From assembly GCA_963741315.1 (NCBI GenBank), contig CAVUHK010000004.1, forward strand, positions 434,001-498,000: a DNA stretch of 64,000 bases, written 5' to 3'. The notes beneath the pieces were generated by a model that saw nothing but the letters and a program-made list of their open reading frames with translations, made no database searches and was not told the DNA's origin. This DNA comes from PALSA-1003 sp963741315 (GTDB taxonomy: Bacteria > Pseudomonadota > Gammaproteobacteria > Burkholderiales > Casimicrobiaceae). A program made the position numbers and the translations under genes. Shown piece after piece: positions 37,398 through 47,051 of the stretch; the stretch's first letter is position 1, and each line of letters begins with the position of its first letter.

Positions 37398-38417
37398 TCA
37401 GACGGTGTCGTAGATGACTTCCAGCGATTCTTTCTTCACTTCCGACCGGCCGCACATGTCGACCTGCGTCGCCGGCTCGAGCACCACGTTGCGCCCGACC
37501 GTGTCGGCCGAAAACAATCCCAGCAATTGATCCTGGGTCAGCGGTGACGGTCGCATCGGCGGCGCTTCGCCGACATTGGTCGCAAGGGTTTCGAACAGCG
37601 ACGCCCATTGCGTTCCCGGGCGGCCGATGATTTCGTAACTGGCGCTCTTGCGCCGGATGTCGTCGTGGGCTGGAATTGCGCTCAGCACCGGGATGCCGAC
37701 ACGCTCGGCGAATTGCGCCGCCTCGCCGGTGCCGTCGTCCTTGTTGATGACCATGCCGGCGACGCCGACGTTGCCGCCCAGCTTGCGGAAGTATTCGACC
37801 GCGGAGCAGACATTGTTGGCGACGTAGAGCGATTGCAGGTCGTTGCTGGCGACGACGATGACCTTCTGGCACATGTCGCGCGCGATCGGCAGGCCGAACC
37901 CGCCGCAGACCACGTCGCCCAGGAAATCGAGCAGCACGTAGTCGAAACCCCATTCGTGAAAGCCGAGCTTTTCGAGCAGCTCGAAGCCGTGGATGATGCC
38001 GCGACCGCCGCAACCGCGGCCGACTTCGGGACCGCCGAGCTCCATCGCAAACACGCCGTCGCGCTTGAAGCAGACGTCGCCGATCTGCACCGGCTCGCCG
38101 GAGAGTTTTTTCTTCGACGAGGTCTCGATGATGGTCGGACAGGCGCGACCGCCGAACAGCAGCGAGGTGGTGTCGCTCTTCGGGTCGCAACCGATCAGGA
38201 GCACCTTCTTGCCCTGCTGCGCCATCATGTACGACAGGTTGGCGAGCGTGAAGCTCTTGCCGATGCCGCCCTTGCCGTAAATGGCGATGATCTGCGTTTC
38301 CTTGGTCACCGGACCGGTGGCCACGGCATCCGGTTCGATCGCCGCCTCGGTGCGCAGGCGATCCTTCATGGCGAACTGGACCACCGCAGCGGGCGTCGTG
38401 CCACAGGCGTTGCTCAT
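37398..38417 (-). CDS. bchX: chlorophyllide reductase iron protein subunit X
   Basis: 339 residues, a NifH-like ATPase. The P-loop is IIAIYGKGGIGKSFTLANLS near residue 45, with IGCDPKSDTTSLLFGG next. Ligand cysteines lie in VGRGCGGRGIIHGF and FLGDVVCGGFGLP. BchX is distinguished from BchL by the longer N-terminus and the TSSKKKLSGEPVQIGDVCF segment. Start ATG overlaps the bchC stop (ATGA), so translation is coupled. Confidence 0.97.
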   Translation of the reverse strand: MSNACGTTPAAVVQFAMKDRLRTEAAIEPDAVATGPVTKETQIIAIYGKGGIGKSFTLANLSYMMAQQGKKVLLIGCDPKSDTTSLLFGGRACPTIIETSSKKKLSGEPVQIGDVCFKRDGVFAMELGGPEVGRGCGGRGIIHGFELLEKLGFHEWGFDYVLLDFLGDVVCGGFGLPIARDMCQKVIVVASNDLQSLYVANNVCSAVEYFRKLGGNVGVAGMVINKDDGTGEAAQFAERVGIPVLSAIPAHDDIRRKSASYEIIGRPGTQWASLFETLATNVGEAPPMRPSPLTQDQLLGLFSADTVGRNVVLEPATQVDMCGRSEVKKESLEVIYDTV

Positions 38418-39352
38418 GCGATGGATCTCCAGTCGAGGATCATTTTCAGGCAGGCGGGATCGTTGAACGCGGTCGGATAGGCGTCCGGCGCGGCGCTGGC
38501 GTCGCGCTGGTGGGTGATCAGGTCGTCGAGCGAGAGCTCGCCAGATTCGGCCAGCGCGCGCACTGCGATCAGGTCGGCCTCGCGCCACTGTGCGGCGATG
38601 CGCAGTCGTGCCTCGCGCATGAACGCCGGCGAAAACTGAAACGCCAGCGGCTCGCTGTAGAAGCCGGCGAGCACGACTTCGCCGCCGGGCGCGAGCCGCG
38701 AGATGAGCGTATCGAGCAGCGACGCGTCACCGCTGACGTCGTAGATCGAGCGGTAATCTCGCCGTGAGTCGGCGGCGGGATCGAGCACCTGGTAACCGCG
38801 TGCGCCGGGAACGCGATCGGGATTCTTTTCCCAGACCACCGGTGTGCCCCCGGCGACGATCGCCAGGCGCGCCAGCAAACGCCCGAGCACACCGTGTCCG
38901 ATGATGAGCTCGGGCGTCCGGGCTCCTGCGTCGGCGATGGCGTGATACGCCGTCGCGGCCAGCGCCAGCAGCACCGCTTTCTCGCCGAGTTCTTCCGCGA
39001 CGGGAAGCGCGCGCGCGCCGGGCACCACCAGCCGCGAAGCAGCGCCGCCAAAGAGACCGCGAATTGCTCCGAAGCAGCGTGCGCCGGGAACGAAGACACG
39101 GTCACCGACGCGCCTTCTCGACGCCGAACCTGCCGAGACAATCCGTCCAACCGATTCGTAACCCGGCACCAGCGGATAGCCCATGCCCGGAAAGTCCGGC
39201 ATGCGGCCCGACCAGAGCAGTTTCTCGGTGCCGGTGCTGATGCCGCTCCATTCCACATCGACAACGACGTCGGCATCGCCTGCTGGAGACAGGGCGAGCC
39301 GGCTCAACGCCAACTGTTCCGGTTTTTCGAGCACGACTGCAACCGTGTTCAT
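38414..39352 (-). CDS. bchC: bacteriochlorophyllide a dehydrogenase
   Basis: 312 residues, a medium-chain dehydrogenase-fold protein. The N-terminus has VDVEWSGISTGTEKLLWSGR; the Rossmann part reads ELIIGHGVLGRLLARLAIVA near residue 165. BchC oxidises the C3 hydroxyethyl group to acetyl, the last ring modification before BchG. It is the first gene after a strong PpsR-type promoter and heads the bchCXYZ-puf superoperon. Confidence 0.96.
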   Translation of the reverse strand: MNTVAVVLEKPEQLALSRLALSPAGDADVVVDVEWSGISTGTEKLLWSGRMPDFPGMGYPLVPGYESVGRIVSAGSASRRRVGDRVFVPGARCFGAIRGLFGGAASRLVVPGARALPVAEELGEKAVLLALAATAYHAIADAGARTPELIIGHGVLGRLLARLAIVAGGTPVVWEKNPDRVPGARGYQVLDPAADSRRDYRSIYDVSGDASLLDTLISRLAPGGEVVLAGFYSEPLAFQFSPAFMREARLRIAAQWREADLIAVRALAESGELSLDDLITHQRDASAAPDAYPTAFNDPACLKMILDWRSIA

Positions 39353-39414
39353 CCCAGTCCTCGCGACGCACTGCTCCGCCCGTTGTTGGGGCCCTTGGGG
39401 AGCATGCCGTCAAG

Positions 39415-39458
39415 TGTCAGTGTAGCCTTACTTTTTATAATGTCAATAATATAGAACA
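39415..39458 (-). promoter_or_regulatory. bchC promoter with PpsR/CrtJ sites
   Basis: Minus-strand TTGACA (39446-39441), 16 bp spacer, TACACT (39424-39419). The site TGT-N12-ACA at 39458-39441 ends exactly in the -35 box. A second near-site, AGT-N12-ACA (39432-39415), overlaps the -10. Two sites of this kind over the promoter are what is known for CrtJ repression of bchC in Rhodobacter. Confidence 0.8.
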
Positions 39459-39488
39459 TCTGGCTGACCCGACGCTGCGTCTGTTGTG

Positions 39489-40667
39489 TCATTTGGGATG
39501 CGCGACCAGCAAGCCGGTCTGCAGCGGCTGGCGGGTCGGCACGTGTTCGACGCGACCAAATCCCGCCGACTGCAGCAACGCCGTCAGCTCGGCGGGCGTG
39601 CGCGCCCTGCCCCGACCCATCGCCAGCAGGTAGAAACCGAAATAGGCGTCGCCGATCGGTTCCGCGCCCGCCACGCCCGCCATGGGTTCGGCCAGCAGCA
39701 GCGTGCCGTCGCCGGCCAGCGCGCGCCGGACCGCGCGCAGCACCGCCAGGGCCGAGGCATCGTCGTGATCGTGAATGACACGCACCAGCGATGCGACGTC
39801 GGCACCCTCGGGCAGCCGATCGACGAGGAAGTTGCCGCCGACGACCTGCGCCCTGTCCCCGAGTCCGGCGGCATCGAGCCTTGACCTGGCCAGCGCGGCG
39901 ACCGCGGGCAGGTCGAAAAGAACCAGTCGCAACTGCCGGGCGCGGCGTGCAGCGGCGACAGCGAATGCGCCGTCGCCGCCACCCACGTCGAGCAGACAGC
40001 GATGCCCGCGCAGCGGGTAGGCATCGAGAATTTCGTCCGCAACCAGCGGCTGCGATGCCGACATGAGCGCGCTATAGGCCGCGACCCGCGCCGGTTCGAC
40101 CTGGGCCGGATCGGTCGCTCGCGCATAGGGCCAGTACTCGGCGAGCGCTGGCGCCGGCGACTCGCAGCGAAGCAGCGCCACCGGGTCCGCCAGGTCGGCG
40201 TAGAGCAGCGCGTGATGTTCGATCATCGCCAGAACGGCGCCATTGCCGACCAGCGTGGCGCCGAGCGGGCCCAGGGCGAAGCGATCGTCGCCGCGCCGCT
40301 CGAGCAGGCGCAGCGATACCGCGGCGGCAAGCAGGCGCGTCGCGGCGTCCGGCGGCAATGCCATTCGCATCGCCAATTCCGAACGCGACTGCGGTCCGGA
40401 CGCAAGCAGCTCGAAAAGCTTAAGCCGCACGCAGGCGAGCAGCACTTGCGAGTAGACGAAGCCGGCGCAGAGGTCGAACAATTCGCGTGCGCGCCGGCGC
40501 GCAATCGGACGCGTCGCCGGAAATGCCGCCGCCCAACGCTGGAAGCGCGCACTGGCCAGGAGCCGGTTGCGCCGATCCAGCCACCATTCTGACCAGGACA
40601 AGGTATTGCCCCGGCGAGTGGCGCGCCCAGCGGCGCGGGCGGGGGGCGGATATGCCGCCTGCGTCAC
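39489..40667 (-). CDS. crtF: hydroxyneurosporene O-methyltransferase
   Basis: 392 residues from the GTG that overlaps the crtE stop (GTGA). The C-terminal SAM-binding domain shows CLLDVGGGDGAFAVAAARRA, VVGGNFLVDRLPEGADVASL and the catalytic-type VRVIHDHDDASALAVLRAVR. The N-terminal helical dimerisation domain carries ELFDLCAGFVYSQVLLACVR. CrtF methylates the 1-hydroxy group of acyclic carotenoids, giving methoxy ends (spheroidene/spirilloxanthin series). Confidence 0.95.
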   Translation of the reverse strand: MTQAAYPPPARAAGRATRRGNTLSWSEWWLDRRNRLLASARFQRWAAAFPATRPIARRRARELFDLCAGFVYSQVLLACVRLKLFELLASGPQSRSELAMRMALPPDAATRLLAAAVSLRLLERRGDDRFALGPLGATLVGNGAVLAMIEHHALLYADLADPVALLRCESPAPALAEYWPYARATDPAQVEPARVAAYSALMSASQPLVADEILDAYPLRGHRCLLDVGGGDGAFAVAAARRARQLRLVLFDLPAVAALARSRLDAAGLGDRAQVVGGNFLVDRLPEGADVASLVRVIHDHDDASALAVLRAVRRALAGDGTLLLAEPMAGVAGAEPIGDAYFGFYLLAMGRGRARTPAELTALLQSAGFGRVEHVPTRQPLQTGLLVAHPK

Positions 40668-41533
40668 GCGGCGCGACGCGACAGCTCTTCGGGCAGCAGG
40701 CGTCGCGCCTCCAACAGGATGAGTGCGCGCAGTTCCGCGGCGCCGTGACAAGGCGGAATCGAACCGAGCGCCGCGGCGACCAGTTGTTCGAGCCGGTGCA
40801 CGGCGCCTGGCACGCCCAGTTCCCGCGCAGCGCTCGGCCGGCCAAGCGCCAGGTCGCGACCGATGGGCTTGCCCAGGAGTTCGGGATCGCCGGCCACGTC
40901 GCGAATGTCATCCGCAACCTGGTAGGCCTCGCCCAGCCGCTCGCCGAGGTTGCGCCACGCGGCGCACTCGGCGCCAGCGGCGGCGGCGCCGCCCATGGTC
41001 GCAGCGGCAAACAGCGCGCCGGTCTTGGCGCGCTGGTATTGGGCGAGGTCGACGCAGGGCTCGCATTCCCAGGCCTGGCCGGCGGCAATGCCGTTGGGCA
41101 TGCCCACCGATCCGGCAAGCGTCAGGAGCAGCGGAGGCAGTCGCGCCGGGGCGCCAACCGCGCCGCGCGCGAGGGTCTGGAAGGCGAGCACGATCAAGGC
41201 GTCTCCGGCAAGCACCGCAAGGCGCTCGCCAAAGGCACGATGGACCGACGCTTGACCGCGACGGATCGCGGCATCGTCGAAACACGGCAGGTCGTCGTGC
41301 ACCAGCGACGCGCAGTGCAGCAATTCGATTGCGACCGCGGCGGCGTCGGTGAGCGCGGGCAAGTCCTCTCCACACGCACGTGCAACCGCCAGGCACAAGC
41401 GCGGGCGAATGCGCGCCCCGCCGGGAAACACCGCGTGGCGCACCGACGCGGCGAGCCTGGGTGGACCTCCCGGCAGGTCGACCGCGGCCAGTGCCGCACC
41501 CAGTGCCTGCTCGATCCGAGAACTGCCGTCCAT
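40664..41533 (-). CDS. crtE: geranylgeranyl diphosphate synthase
   Basis: 289 residues from MDGSSRIEQALGAALAAVDL; GGAGG lies 8 bp upstream and an earlier in-frame ATG would fall in the promoter. The first Asp-rich motif is LVHDDLPCFDDAAIRRGQAS near residue 75 and the second is YQVADDIRDVAGDPELLGKP near 200. The enzyme supplies C20 diphosphate for carotenoids and for the bacteriochlorophyll tail. It is divergent from crtD. Confidence 0.95.
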   Translation of the reverse strand: MDGSSRIEQALGAALAAVDLPGGPPRLAASVRHAVFPGGARIRPRLCLAVARACGEDLPALTDAAAVAIELLHCASLVHDDLPCFDDAAIRRGQASVHRAFGERLAVLAGDALIVLAFQTLARGAVGAPARLPPLLLTLAGSVGMPNGIAAGQAWECEPCVDLAQYQRAKTGALFAAATMGGAAAAGAECAAWRNLGERLGEAYQVADDIRDVAGDPELLGKPIGRDLALGRPSAARELGVPGAVHRLEQLVAAALGSIPPCHGAAELRALILLEARRLLPEELSRRAA

Positions 41534-41565
41534 GTCGGGGATCCTCCGCGTGACCAGCGTCTTTG

Positions 41566-41619
41566 TTGTGTTGCCGGCGTGTGTCACATAATATAGACAC
41601 ATGGTCCGTAACGCGTCAA
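41566..41619. promoter_or_regulatory. divergent crtE / crtD promoters around a PpsR site
   Basis: For crtD (+): TTGTGT at 41566-41571, 17 bp, TAATAT at 41589-41594. For crtE (-): TTGACG at 41619-41614, 18 bp, TATATT near 41595-41590. A perfect TGT-N12-ACA site (41582-41599, TGTCACATAATATAGACA) covers both -10 boxes, so one bound PpsR would block both directions. Confidence 0.75.
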
Positions 41620-41649
41620 CGACATTTTTTCCTCGGGCAGCCTGAGCCG

Positions 41650-43188
41650 ATGACTCAACGCGTCGTGGTGGTCGGCGCCGGCGTCGCGGGACTCGTAGCG
41701 GCGCTGGAGCTCGCCGTGCGCGGCATCGACGTCACGCTCGTCGAGCGCGCGGCCACGCCGGGAGGCAAGCTGCGCGAGCTGGCCATCGGCAACGCGCGCA
41801 TCGACGCCGGTCCGACGGTGTTCACCATGCGTTGGGTATTCGAAGAAATCTTCGCGCGCGCCGGAACCTCCCTCGCCGCGCATGTGGAGTTGCAGCCGGC
41901 CGAGGTGCTCGCAACGCATGCCTGGAGTGCGCAGGAACGGCTCGACCTCTACGCCGACGTCGACCGCACCGCCGATGCCATCGGTGCGTTCTCGGGCCCG
42001 TACGAGGCGCGCCGCTATCGTTCGTTTTGCGAGCGCGCGCGGCGAATCTACGCGACGCTGGAGCGATCCTATATCCGTGCACCGGCGCCGAGTCCATTGG
42101 CGCTGGTCAGGCATGGCGGCCTGCTCGGACTGGGCAATCTCTGGCGCATCAAGCCTTTCGATACCCTTTGGTCCGCGCTGGGCAAGCAGTTTCGCGATCC
42201 GCGGCTGCGCCAGTTGTTCGGCCGGTACGCGACGTATTGCGGTTCGTCGCCCTTCCTCGCGCCGGCGACGCTGATGCTCATCGCGCACGTCGAGCGCGAA
42301 GGCGTCTGGCTGGTGCAGGGCGGCATGTTCAAGGTCGCGCTCGCACTGGCCGAGGTCGCGGCCGCGCGCGGCGCGCGCCTGCGCTTCGCAACCGCGGCCA
42401 GCGAAGTCGTCGTCAGCGGCGGCCGCGCCTGCGGCGTGCGCCTCGCTTGCGGTGAATCGATCGCGGCCGACGCGGTCGTCGTCAACGCCGACGTGGCATC
42501 GATCGCCAGCGGACGTCTCGGTGCGAAGGCGGCGTCGGCAGTGCCGCCTGCGCCTCGTTCCGCGCGTTCGCTCTCGGCGATCACCTGGGCCATGGTCGCG
42601 CCAACCGCGGACTTTGCCCTGCAGCGACACAACGTGTTCTTTTCGGCCGACTACGGCGCCGAATTCGACGACCTGCTGCGGCGTGCACGATTGCCGGTCG
42701 CCCCGACCGTCTACGTCTGCGCCCAGGATCGCGACGGCGCCCACGCGCCGCAACCTGGCGCGCCCGAGCGACTCTTCTGCCTGATCAACGCGCCGCCCAA
42801 CGGTGATAGCCATCGCTACACTGCCTCGGAGATAGAACAATGCGAGCAAAGCACCTTCGATCTGCTGGCGCGCTGCGGCCTGAAAATCGACCGTCAGGCC
42901 GCGACGACGGCGATCACGATGCCGCAGGACTTCGAGCGGCTGTTTCCCGGGACCGGCGGCGCGCTCTACGGCAGCGCGACGCACGGCTGGAAGTCGTCGT
43001 TCAGCCGGCCGGGGTCGCGCAGCCGCATTCCGGGGTTGTACCTGGCGGGGGGCAGCACTCACCCGGGTCCGGGCGTACCCATGGCGGCGCTGTCGGGATC
43101 GATGGCAGCGAACGCGCTGCTCGCGGACCTCGCTTCGACGCGCCGGTCGCACACGGTGGCTATGCATGGTGGTATGTCGACGCGCTGA
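41650..43188 (+). CDS. crtD: 1-hydroxycarotenoid 3,4-desaturase
   Basis: 512 residues. The FAD motif VVVVGAGVAGLVAALELAVR at residue 5 is followed by TPGGKLRELAIGNARIDAGP. The C-terminal signature is GLYLAGGSTHPGPGVPMAAL. CrtD is told from CrtI by context and by the GNARIDAGPTVFTMRWVFEE region. It introduces the C3-C4 double bond into hydroxylated or methoxylated intermediates. The 3' end overlaps the presumed start of crtC. Confidence 0.94.
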   Translation: MTQRVVVVGAGVAGLVAALELAVRGIDVTLVERAATPGGKLRELAIGNARIDAGPTVFTMRWVFEEIFARAGTSLAAHVELQPAEVLATHAWSAQERLDLYADVDRTADAIGAFSGPYEARRYRSFCERARRIYATLERSYIRAPAPSPLALVRHGGLLGLGNLWRIKPFDTLWSALGKQFRDPRLRQLFGRYATYCGSSPFLAPATLMLIAHVEREGVWLVQGGMFKVALALAEVAAARGARLRFATAASEVVVSGGRACGVRLACGESIAADAVVVNADVASIASGRLGAKAASAVPPAPRSARSLSAITWAMVAPTADFALQRHNVFFSADYGAEFDDLLRRARLPVAPTVYVCAQDRDGAHAPQPGAPERLFCLINAPPNGDSHRYTASEIEQCEQSTFDLLARCGLKIDRQAATTAITMPQDFERLFPGTGGALYGSATHGWKSSFSRPGSRSRIPGLYLAGGSTHPGPGVPMAALSGSMAANALLADLASTRRSHTVAMHGGMSTR

Positions 43189-44054
43189 GCGACGACGGCC
43201 GCCACGGCCTGACCATCATCGCCTTCATCGGCAGCGTGTTCTCGCCCTACTACGCACTCGCGCGCGTGCGCGGTTCGGGCGATCCGTTGCAGCACTGCGC
43301 GCTCAACGTCGCGCTCTATGGCGACGGCTTCAAGCGCTGGGCGCTGACCGAGCGGCGCAGCGCGTCGGTGCGCCGCAGCCGCTCGACGCTGGCAATCGGG
43401 CCGAGTTCGCTCTCCTGGGACGGGACCGCGCTGACCATCGCCATCGACGAGATCACCTTTCCGCTTCCATCGCGCATCCGCGGCACCGTGCGCCTCGTTC
43501 CGGCAGGGCTCTGCAGCCATGTGATCGCGCTCGATCGAGACGGACGGCATCTCTGGTCGCCGATTGCTCCATGCGCGCAAGTCGATGTGGCGCTCGATGC
43601 ACCGGCATTGCGCTGGTCAGGCGCAGGCTATCTCGACACTAACGCGGGCGATGCGCCGCTGGAAACTGCTTTCAGCCGCTGGCACTGGTCGCGCTCCAGC
43701 GTGCCGGGCGCGACGCTCGTGCACTACGATGTCGATCGCCGCGATGGCAGCAATCTTGCCTTCAGCACCCGTTTCGATCGATCGGGATCGGTCGAGCCGA
43801 TGCGGGTGCCGCCGCGCGTCGCGCTGCCCCGCACCGCATGGGGCATCGCGCGTTCGACGCGCGCCGATCCGGGTCGAAAGGTGAGCATCGCGAAGACTTT
43901 CGAGGACACGCCCTTCTATGCCCGGTCGCTGCTCGCGATCGAAGGCGATCGCGCAACCGGGACGGCGATGCACGAAAGCCTTTCGCTCGACCGCTTTCGC
44001 AGCGGCTGGGTCAAGTGGTTGCTGCCTTTTCGCATGCCGCGCTCGCGCCGATGA
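43125..44054 (+). CDS. crtC: carotenoid 1,2-hydratase, start codon not identifiable
   Basis: About 305 residues. The conserved N-terminus GPRFDAPVAHGGYAWWYVDA, then LSDDGRHGLTIIAFIGSVFS, identifies CrtC, which adds water to the terminal double bond of neurosporene or lycopene derivatives. No ATG, GTG or TTG lies in frame just before this block; the frame stays open back into crtD without a normal start. The 5' limit given is approximate. Either a base is missing near 43100-43130, or a rare start codon is used, or a later GTG near 43235 is used with loss of conserved residues. Confidence 0.88.
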   Translation, partial: GPRFDAPVAHGGYAWWYVDALSDDGRHGLTIIAFIGSVFSPYYALARVRGSGDPLQHCALNVALYGDGFKRWALTERRSASVRRSRSTLAIGPSSLSWDGTALTIAIDEITFPLPSRIRGTVRLVPAGLCSHVIALDRDGRHLWSPIAPCAQVDVALDAPALRWSGAGYLDTNAGDAPLETAFSRWHWSRSSVPGATLVHYDVDRRDGSNLAFSTRFDRSGSVEPMRVPPRVALPRTAWGIARSTRADPGRKVSIAKTFEDTPFYARSLLAIEGDRATGTAMHESLSLDRFRSGWVKWLLPFRMPRSRR

Positions 44055-44213
44055 TGGACACGCCTTCACCCTGCGCGACCAACATTGCCGCTACAATCGG
44101 CGTCATCCACCTCGTGGAACGCACAATCTTGCACGCCAGCGAGCGCATTGTCCTCGATCGCAACCCCGCTGCGAAAGCGCTCGATCCTGCCACGCACCGG
44201 ATCCATCGCTAAC

Positions 44214-45236
44214 ATGGCACACGCGTTTCCGTTTTCCGCGATCGTCGGCCAGGATGAAATGAAGCTGGCGCTGCTGATCGCGGCCATCGATCCCACCGTC
44301 GGCGGAGTGCTCGTTTTCGGCGATCGCGGCACCGGCAAATCCACCGCGGTCAGGGCGCTCGCCGCGTTGTTGCCGCCAATGCGCGTGGTCAGCGGCTGCC
44401 GCTACGGCTGCGATCCCGCTGCCACCGCCGAGAGGTGCGAAGAGTGCTCGCAACGGGCACTCAAAGGCGCGCTCAAGAGCGGGTCGCGCAGCGTTCCGGT
44501 CGTCGACCTTCCGTTGGGCGCGACCGAGGATCGCGTGGTCGGCGCGCTCGACCTGCAACGCGCGCTGACGCGCGGCGAAAAGGCGTTTGAACCGGGTCTG
44601 CTGGCGCGCGCGCATCGCGGCTTCCTCTATATCGACGAGGTGAACCTGCTCGAGGATCATCTGGTGGATCTGCTCATCGACGTCGCCGCGTCGGGCGAGA
44701 ACGTGGTCGAGCGCGAAGGACTGAGCGTGCGCCACCCGGCGCGCTTCGTGCTTATCGGCAGCGGCAACCCCGAGGAAGGCGAGCTGCGGCCGCAGCTGCT
44801 CGACCGTTTCGGGCTTTCCGTCGAGGTGCGCACGCCGGACGACCTTGCCAGCCGCGTGGAAGTCGTGCGCCGGCGCGACCGGTTCGAACGCGATCCCGAA
44901 GCCTTTGCGGCGACGTGGAAGGCGGAGGAAGCGAAGTTGCGCCGCAGGATCGTCGCTGCGCGCGCCCGGCTACGTACCGCCGAAGTTTCCGAGGCGGCGC
45001 TGCAACTCGCCGCGCAATTGTGCCTGCGTCTGGGTACCGACGGGCTGCGCGCGGAACTGACGTTGATCCGGGCCGCGCGCGCGCTTGCCAGTTTCGACGG
45101 CGGAGAGGTCGATGCCGCGCACCTGCGCCGCGTCGCGCCGTCGGCACTGCGCCACCGGCTGCGCCGCGATCCACTCGACGAAGCCGGGTCGACGCTGCGC
45201 GTCGAACGCGCCGTCAAGGAGCTGTTCGAGGCATGA
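44214..45236 (+). CDS. bchI: magnesium chelatase AAA+ subunit I
   Basis: 340 residues. AAA+ motifs: Walker A LVFGDRGTGKSTAVRALAAL near residue 42, the chelatase insert VSGCRYGCDPAATAERCEEC, VDLPLGATEDRVVGALDLQR, Walker B GFLYIDEVNLLEDHLVDLL and the sensor region LIGSGNPEEGELRPQLLDRF. BchI hexamers drive the ATP-dependent step of Mg insertion with BchD and BchH. The stop overlaps the bchD ATG. The 159 bp upstream show no strong promoter. Confidence 0.97.
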   Translation: MAHAFPFSAIVGQDEMKLALLIAAIDPTVGGVLVFGDRGTGKSTAVRALAALLPPMRVVSGCRYGCDPAATAERCEECSQRALKGALKSGSRSVPVVDLPLGATEDRVVGALDLQRALTRGEKAFEPGLLARAHRGFLYIDEVNLLEDHLVDLLIDVAASGENVVEREGLSVRHPARFVLIGSGNPEEGELRPQLLDRFGLSVEVRTPDDLASRVEVVRRRDRFERDPEAFAATWKAEEAKLRRRIVAARARLRTAEVSEAALQLAAQLCLRLGTDGLRAELTLIRAARALASFDGGEVDAAHLRRVAPSALRHRLRRDPLDEAGSTLRVERAVKELFEA

Positions 45237-47051
45237 CCGCGCGCGCGCTTGCCGACGCGGCGCGCTGGCCCCCGGCTGCGATGGCGGCCGCCCTGTTCGC
45301 GGTCGACCCGTGCGCAACCGGCGGGGTGAGACTGCGCGCGCAGCACGGCGCGGTGCGCGACGCCTGGCTCGCGCTCCTGCGCAAGCTCCTGCCGCCGGCG
45401 GCTCCCGTTCGCCGCGTGCCGTTGCACATCAGCGACGCACGCCTGCTGGGCGGGCTCGACCTCGCCGCGACGTTGCGCGCCGGCACGCCGGTCGCGGAAC
45501 GAGGGCGCGCTGGCGGCGAGCGATGGCGGTATCGTGGTGCTCGCCATGGCCGAGCGCATCGCACCGATGACCGCCGCGCACATTGCGGCGGCACTCGACG
45601 CGCGCGAGGTGGTACTCGAGCGCGACGGCTTCGCGCAGCGCGCGCCCGCGCGCTTCGGCGTGGTCTCGCTCGACGAAGGCGTCGCCGACGATGAACTGCT
45701 CTGCGCGTCGCTCGCCGATCGACTGGCGTTCGTAGTCGACCTGTCGGACATTCGCATCGCGGACACGCTGCTTTCGCTGCACAGCGCGGAATCAGTTGCG
45801 GCGGCGCGCGCGCTGCTGCCGCAGGTCGACGCGGAGGGTGCAGTCATCGAGGCGCTGTGCGCGACCGCGCTGGCATTGGGAATCGCGTCGATCCGCGCGC
45901 CCCTGCTGGCGTTGCAGGTCGCCCGAGCCGCCGCGGCGCTGGACGGGCGCGATCGTGTTTGCAGCGCTGACGCCGAACTCGCCGCGGAACTGGTGCTCGC
46001 CCCCCGCGCGACTCGCTGTCCGAGCGAACCTGCGCCGCCGCCGGAGGAGAACGCGGCCCCGCCCGACGCGCCGGAACCGGCCTGCGCCGAACTTCCCGAA
46101 GAATCTTCCGCGCAGCGTGCCGAAGACCCCCAATCACGATCCGACGAGCCGGGGGCGCAGGCGCAACAACTCGCCGATGCCGTTCTCGATGCGGCGCAGG
46201 CCGCGATCCCTGCCGGCTTGCTTGGCGACGCCGGTCGAGCCGGCGACACGCGGCGTCGATCGCGCGTACTGGGGCGTTCGGGAGCATTGCAGCGATCCGG
46301 ATTGCGCGGCCGTCCCGCGGGCGTACAGCGCGGAGACCCACGCAGGGGCGCACGCGTCAACGTCATCGAAACGCTTCGTGCCGCCGCGCCGTGGCAACGC
46401 GCGCGCCTGGGCGATGCATCGCTCTCCGGCAACGCCTGCCGCATCGCTGTCCGTCCCGAGGATTTTCGCATCACGCGTTTCGCACAGCGCCGCGAAACGA
46501 CCACCATTTTCGTCGTCGACGCATCCGGGTCGGCGGCATTGCACCGTCTGGCAGAGGCCAAGGGGGCGGTGGAGTTGCTGCTTGCCGAATGCTACGTGCG
46601 CCGCGATCGCGTCGCGTTGATCGCGTTTCGCGGACGTGGCGCCGAACTGATCCTGCCGCCCACGCGCTCGCTGGTTCGCGCCAAGCGCGGGCTCGCAAGC
46701 CTGGCCGGCGGCGGTGGAACTCCGCTCGCATCAGGCTTCGACGCGGCTCGCCTGCTCGTCGATGGCGTGCATCGGCGCGGCGGGACACCGACCGTGGTCG
46801 TGCTTACCGACGGTCGCGCCAATATCGCGCGCGACGGCAGCGGGGGTCGCGCGCGCGCCGAAGACGACGCCGTCGCCGCGGCGCGCGGCCTGCGCGCCGC
46901 AGGCGCGACCACACTTCTCATCGACACGTCTCCCCGCACCGAGCCGCAGGCGCGCCGCCTCGCCGCCGAGCTGCACGCGCGCTACCTTGCGTTGCCCTAC
47001 GCCAATGCCGCTGCGCTGTCGCGCGCGGTACGCGTCGGCGCATCAGCATGA
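45233..47051 (+). CDS. bchD: magnesium chelatase subunit D, frameshifted
   Basis: It starts MTARALADAARWPPAAMAAA, overlapping bchI. The frame runs to about 45500 (RAGTPVAERG), then continues in another frame as ALAASDGGIVVLAMAERIAP to 47051. Removing one G from the GGG at 45503-45505 gives a protein of about 605 residues. An AAA+-like N-terminal half, an acidic/proline linker (EPAPPPEENAAPPDAPEPAC) and a C-terminal integrin I domain with the MIDAS motif FVVDASGSAALHR are present. BchD is the adaptor that links BchI to BchH. Confidence 0.93.
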
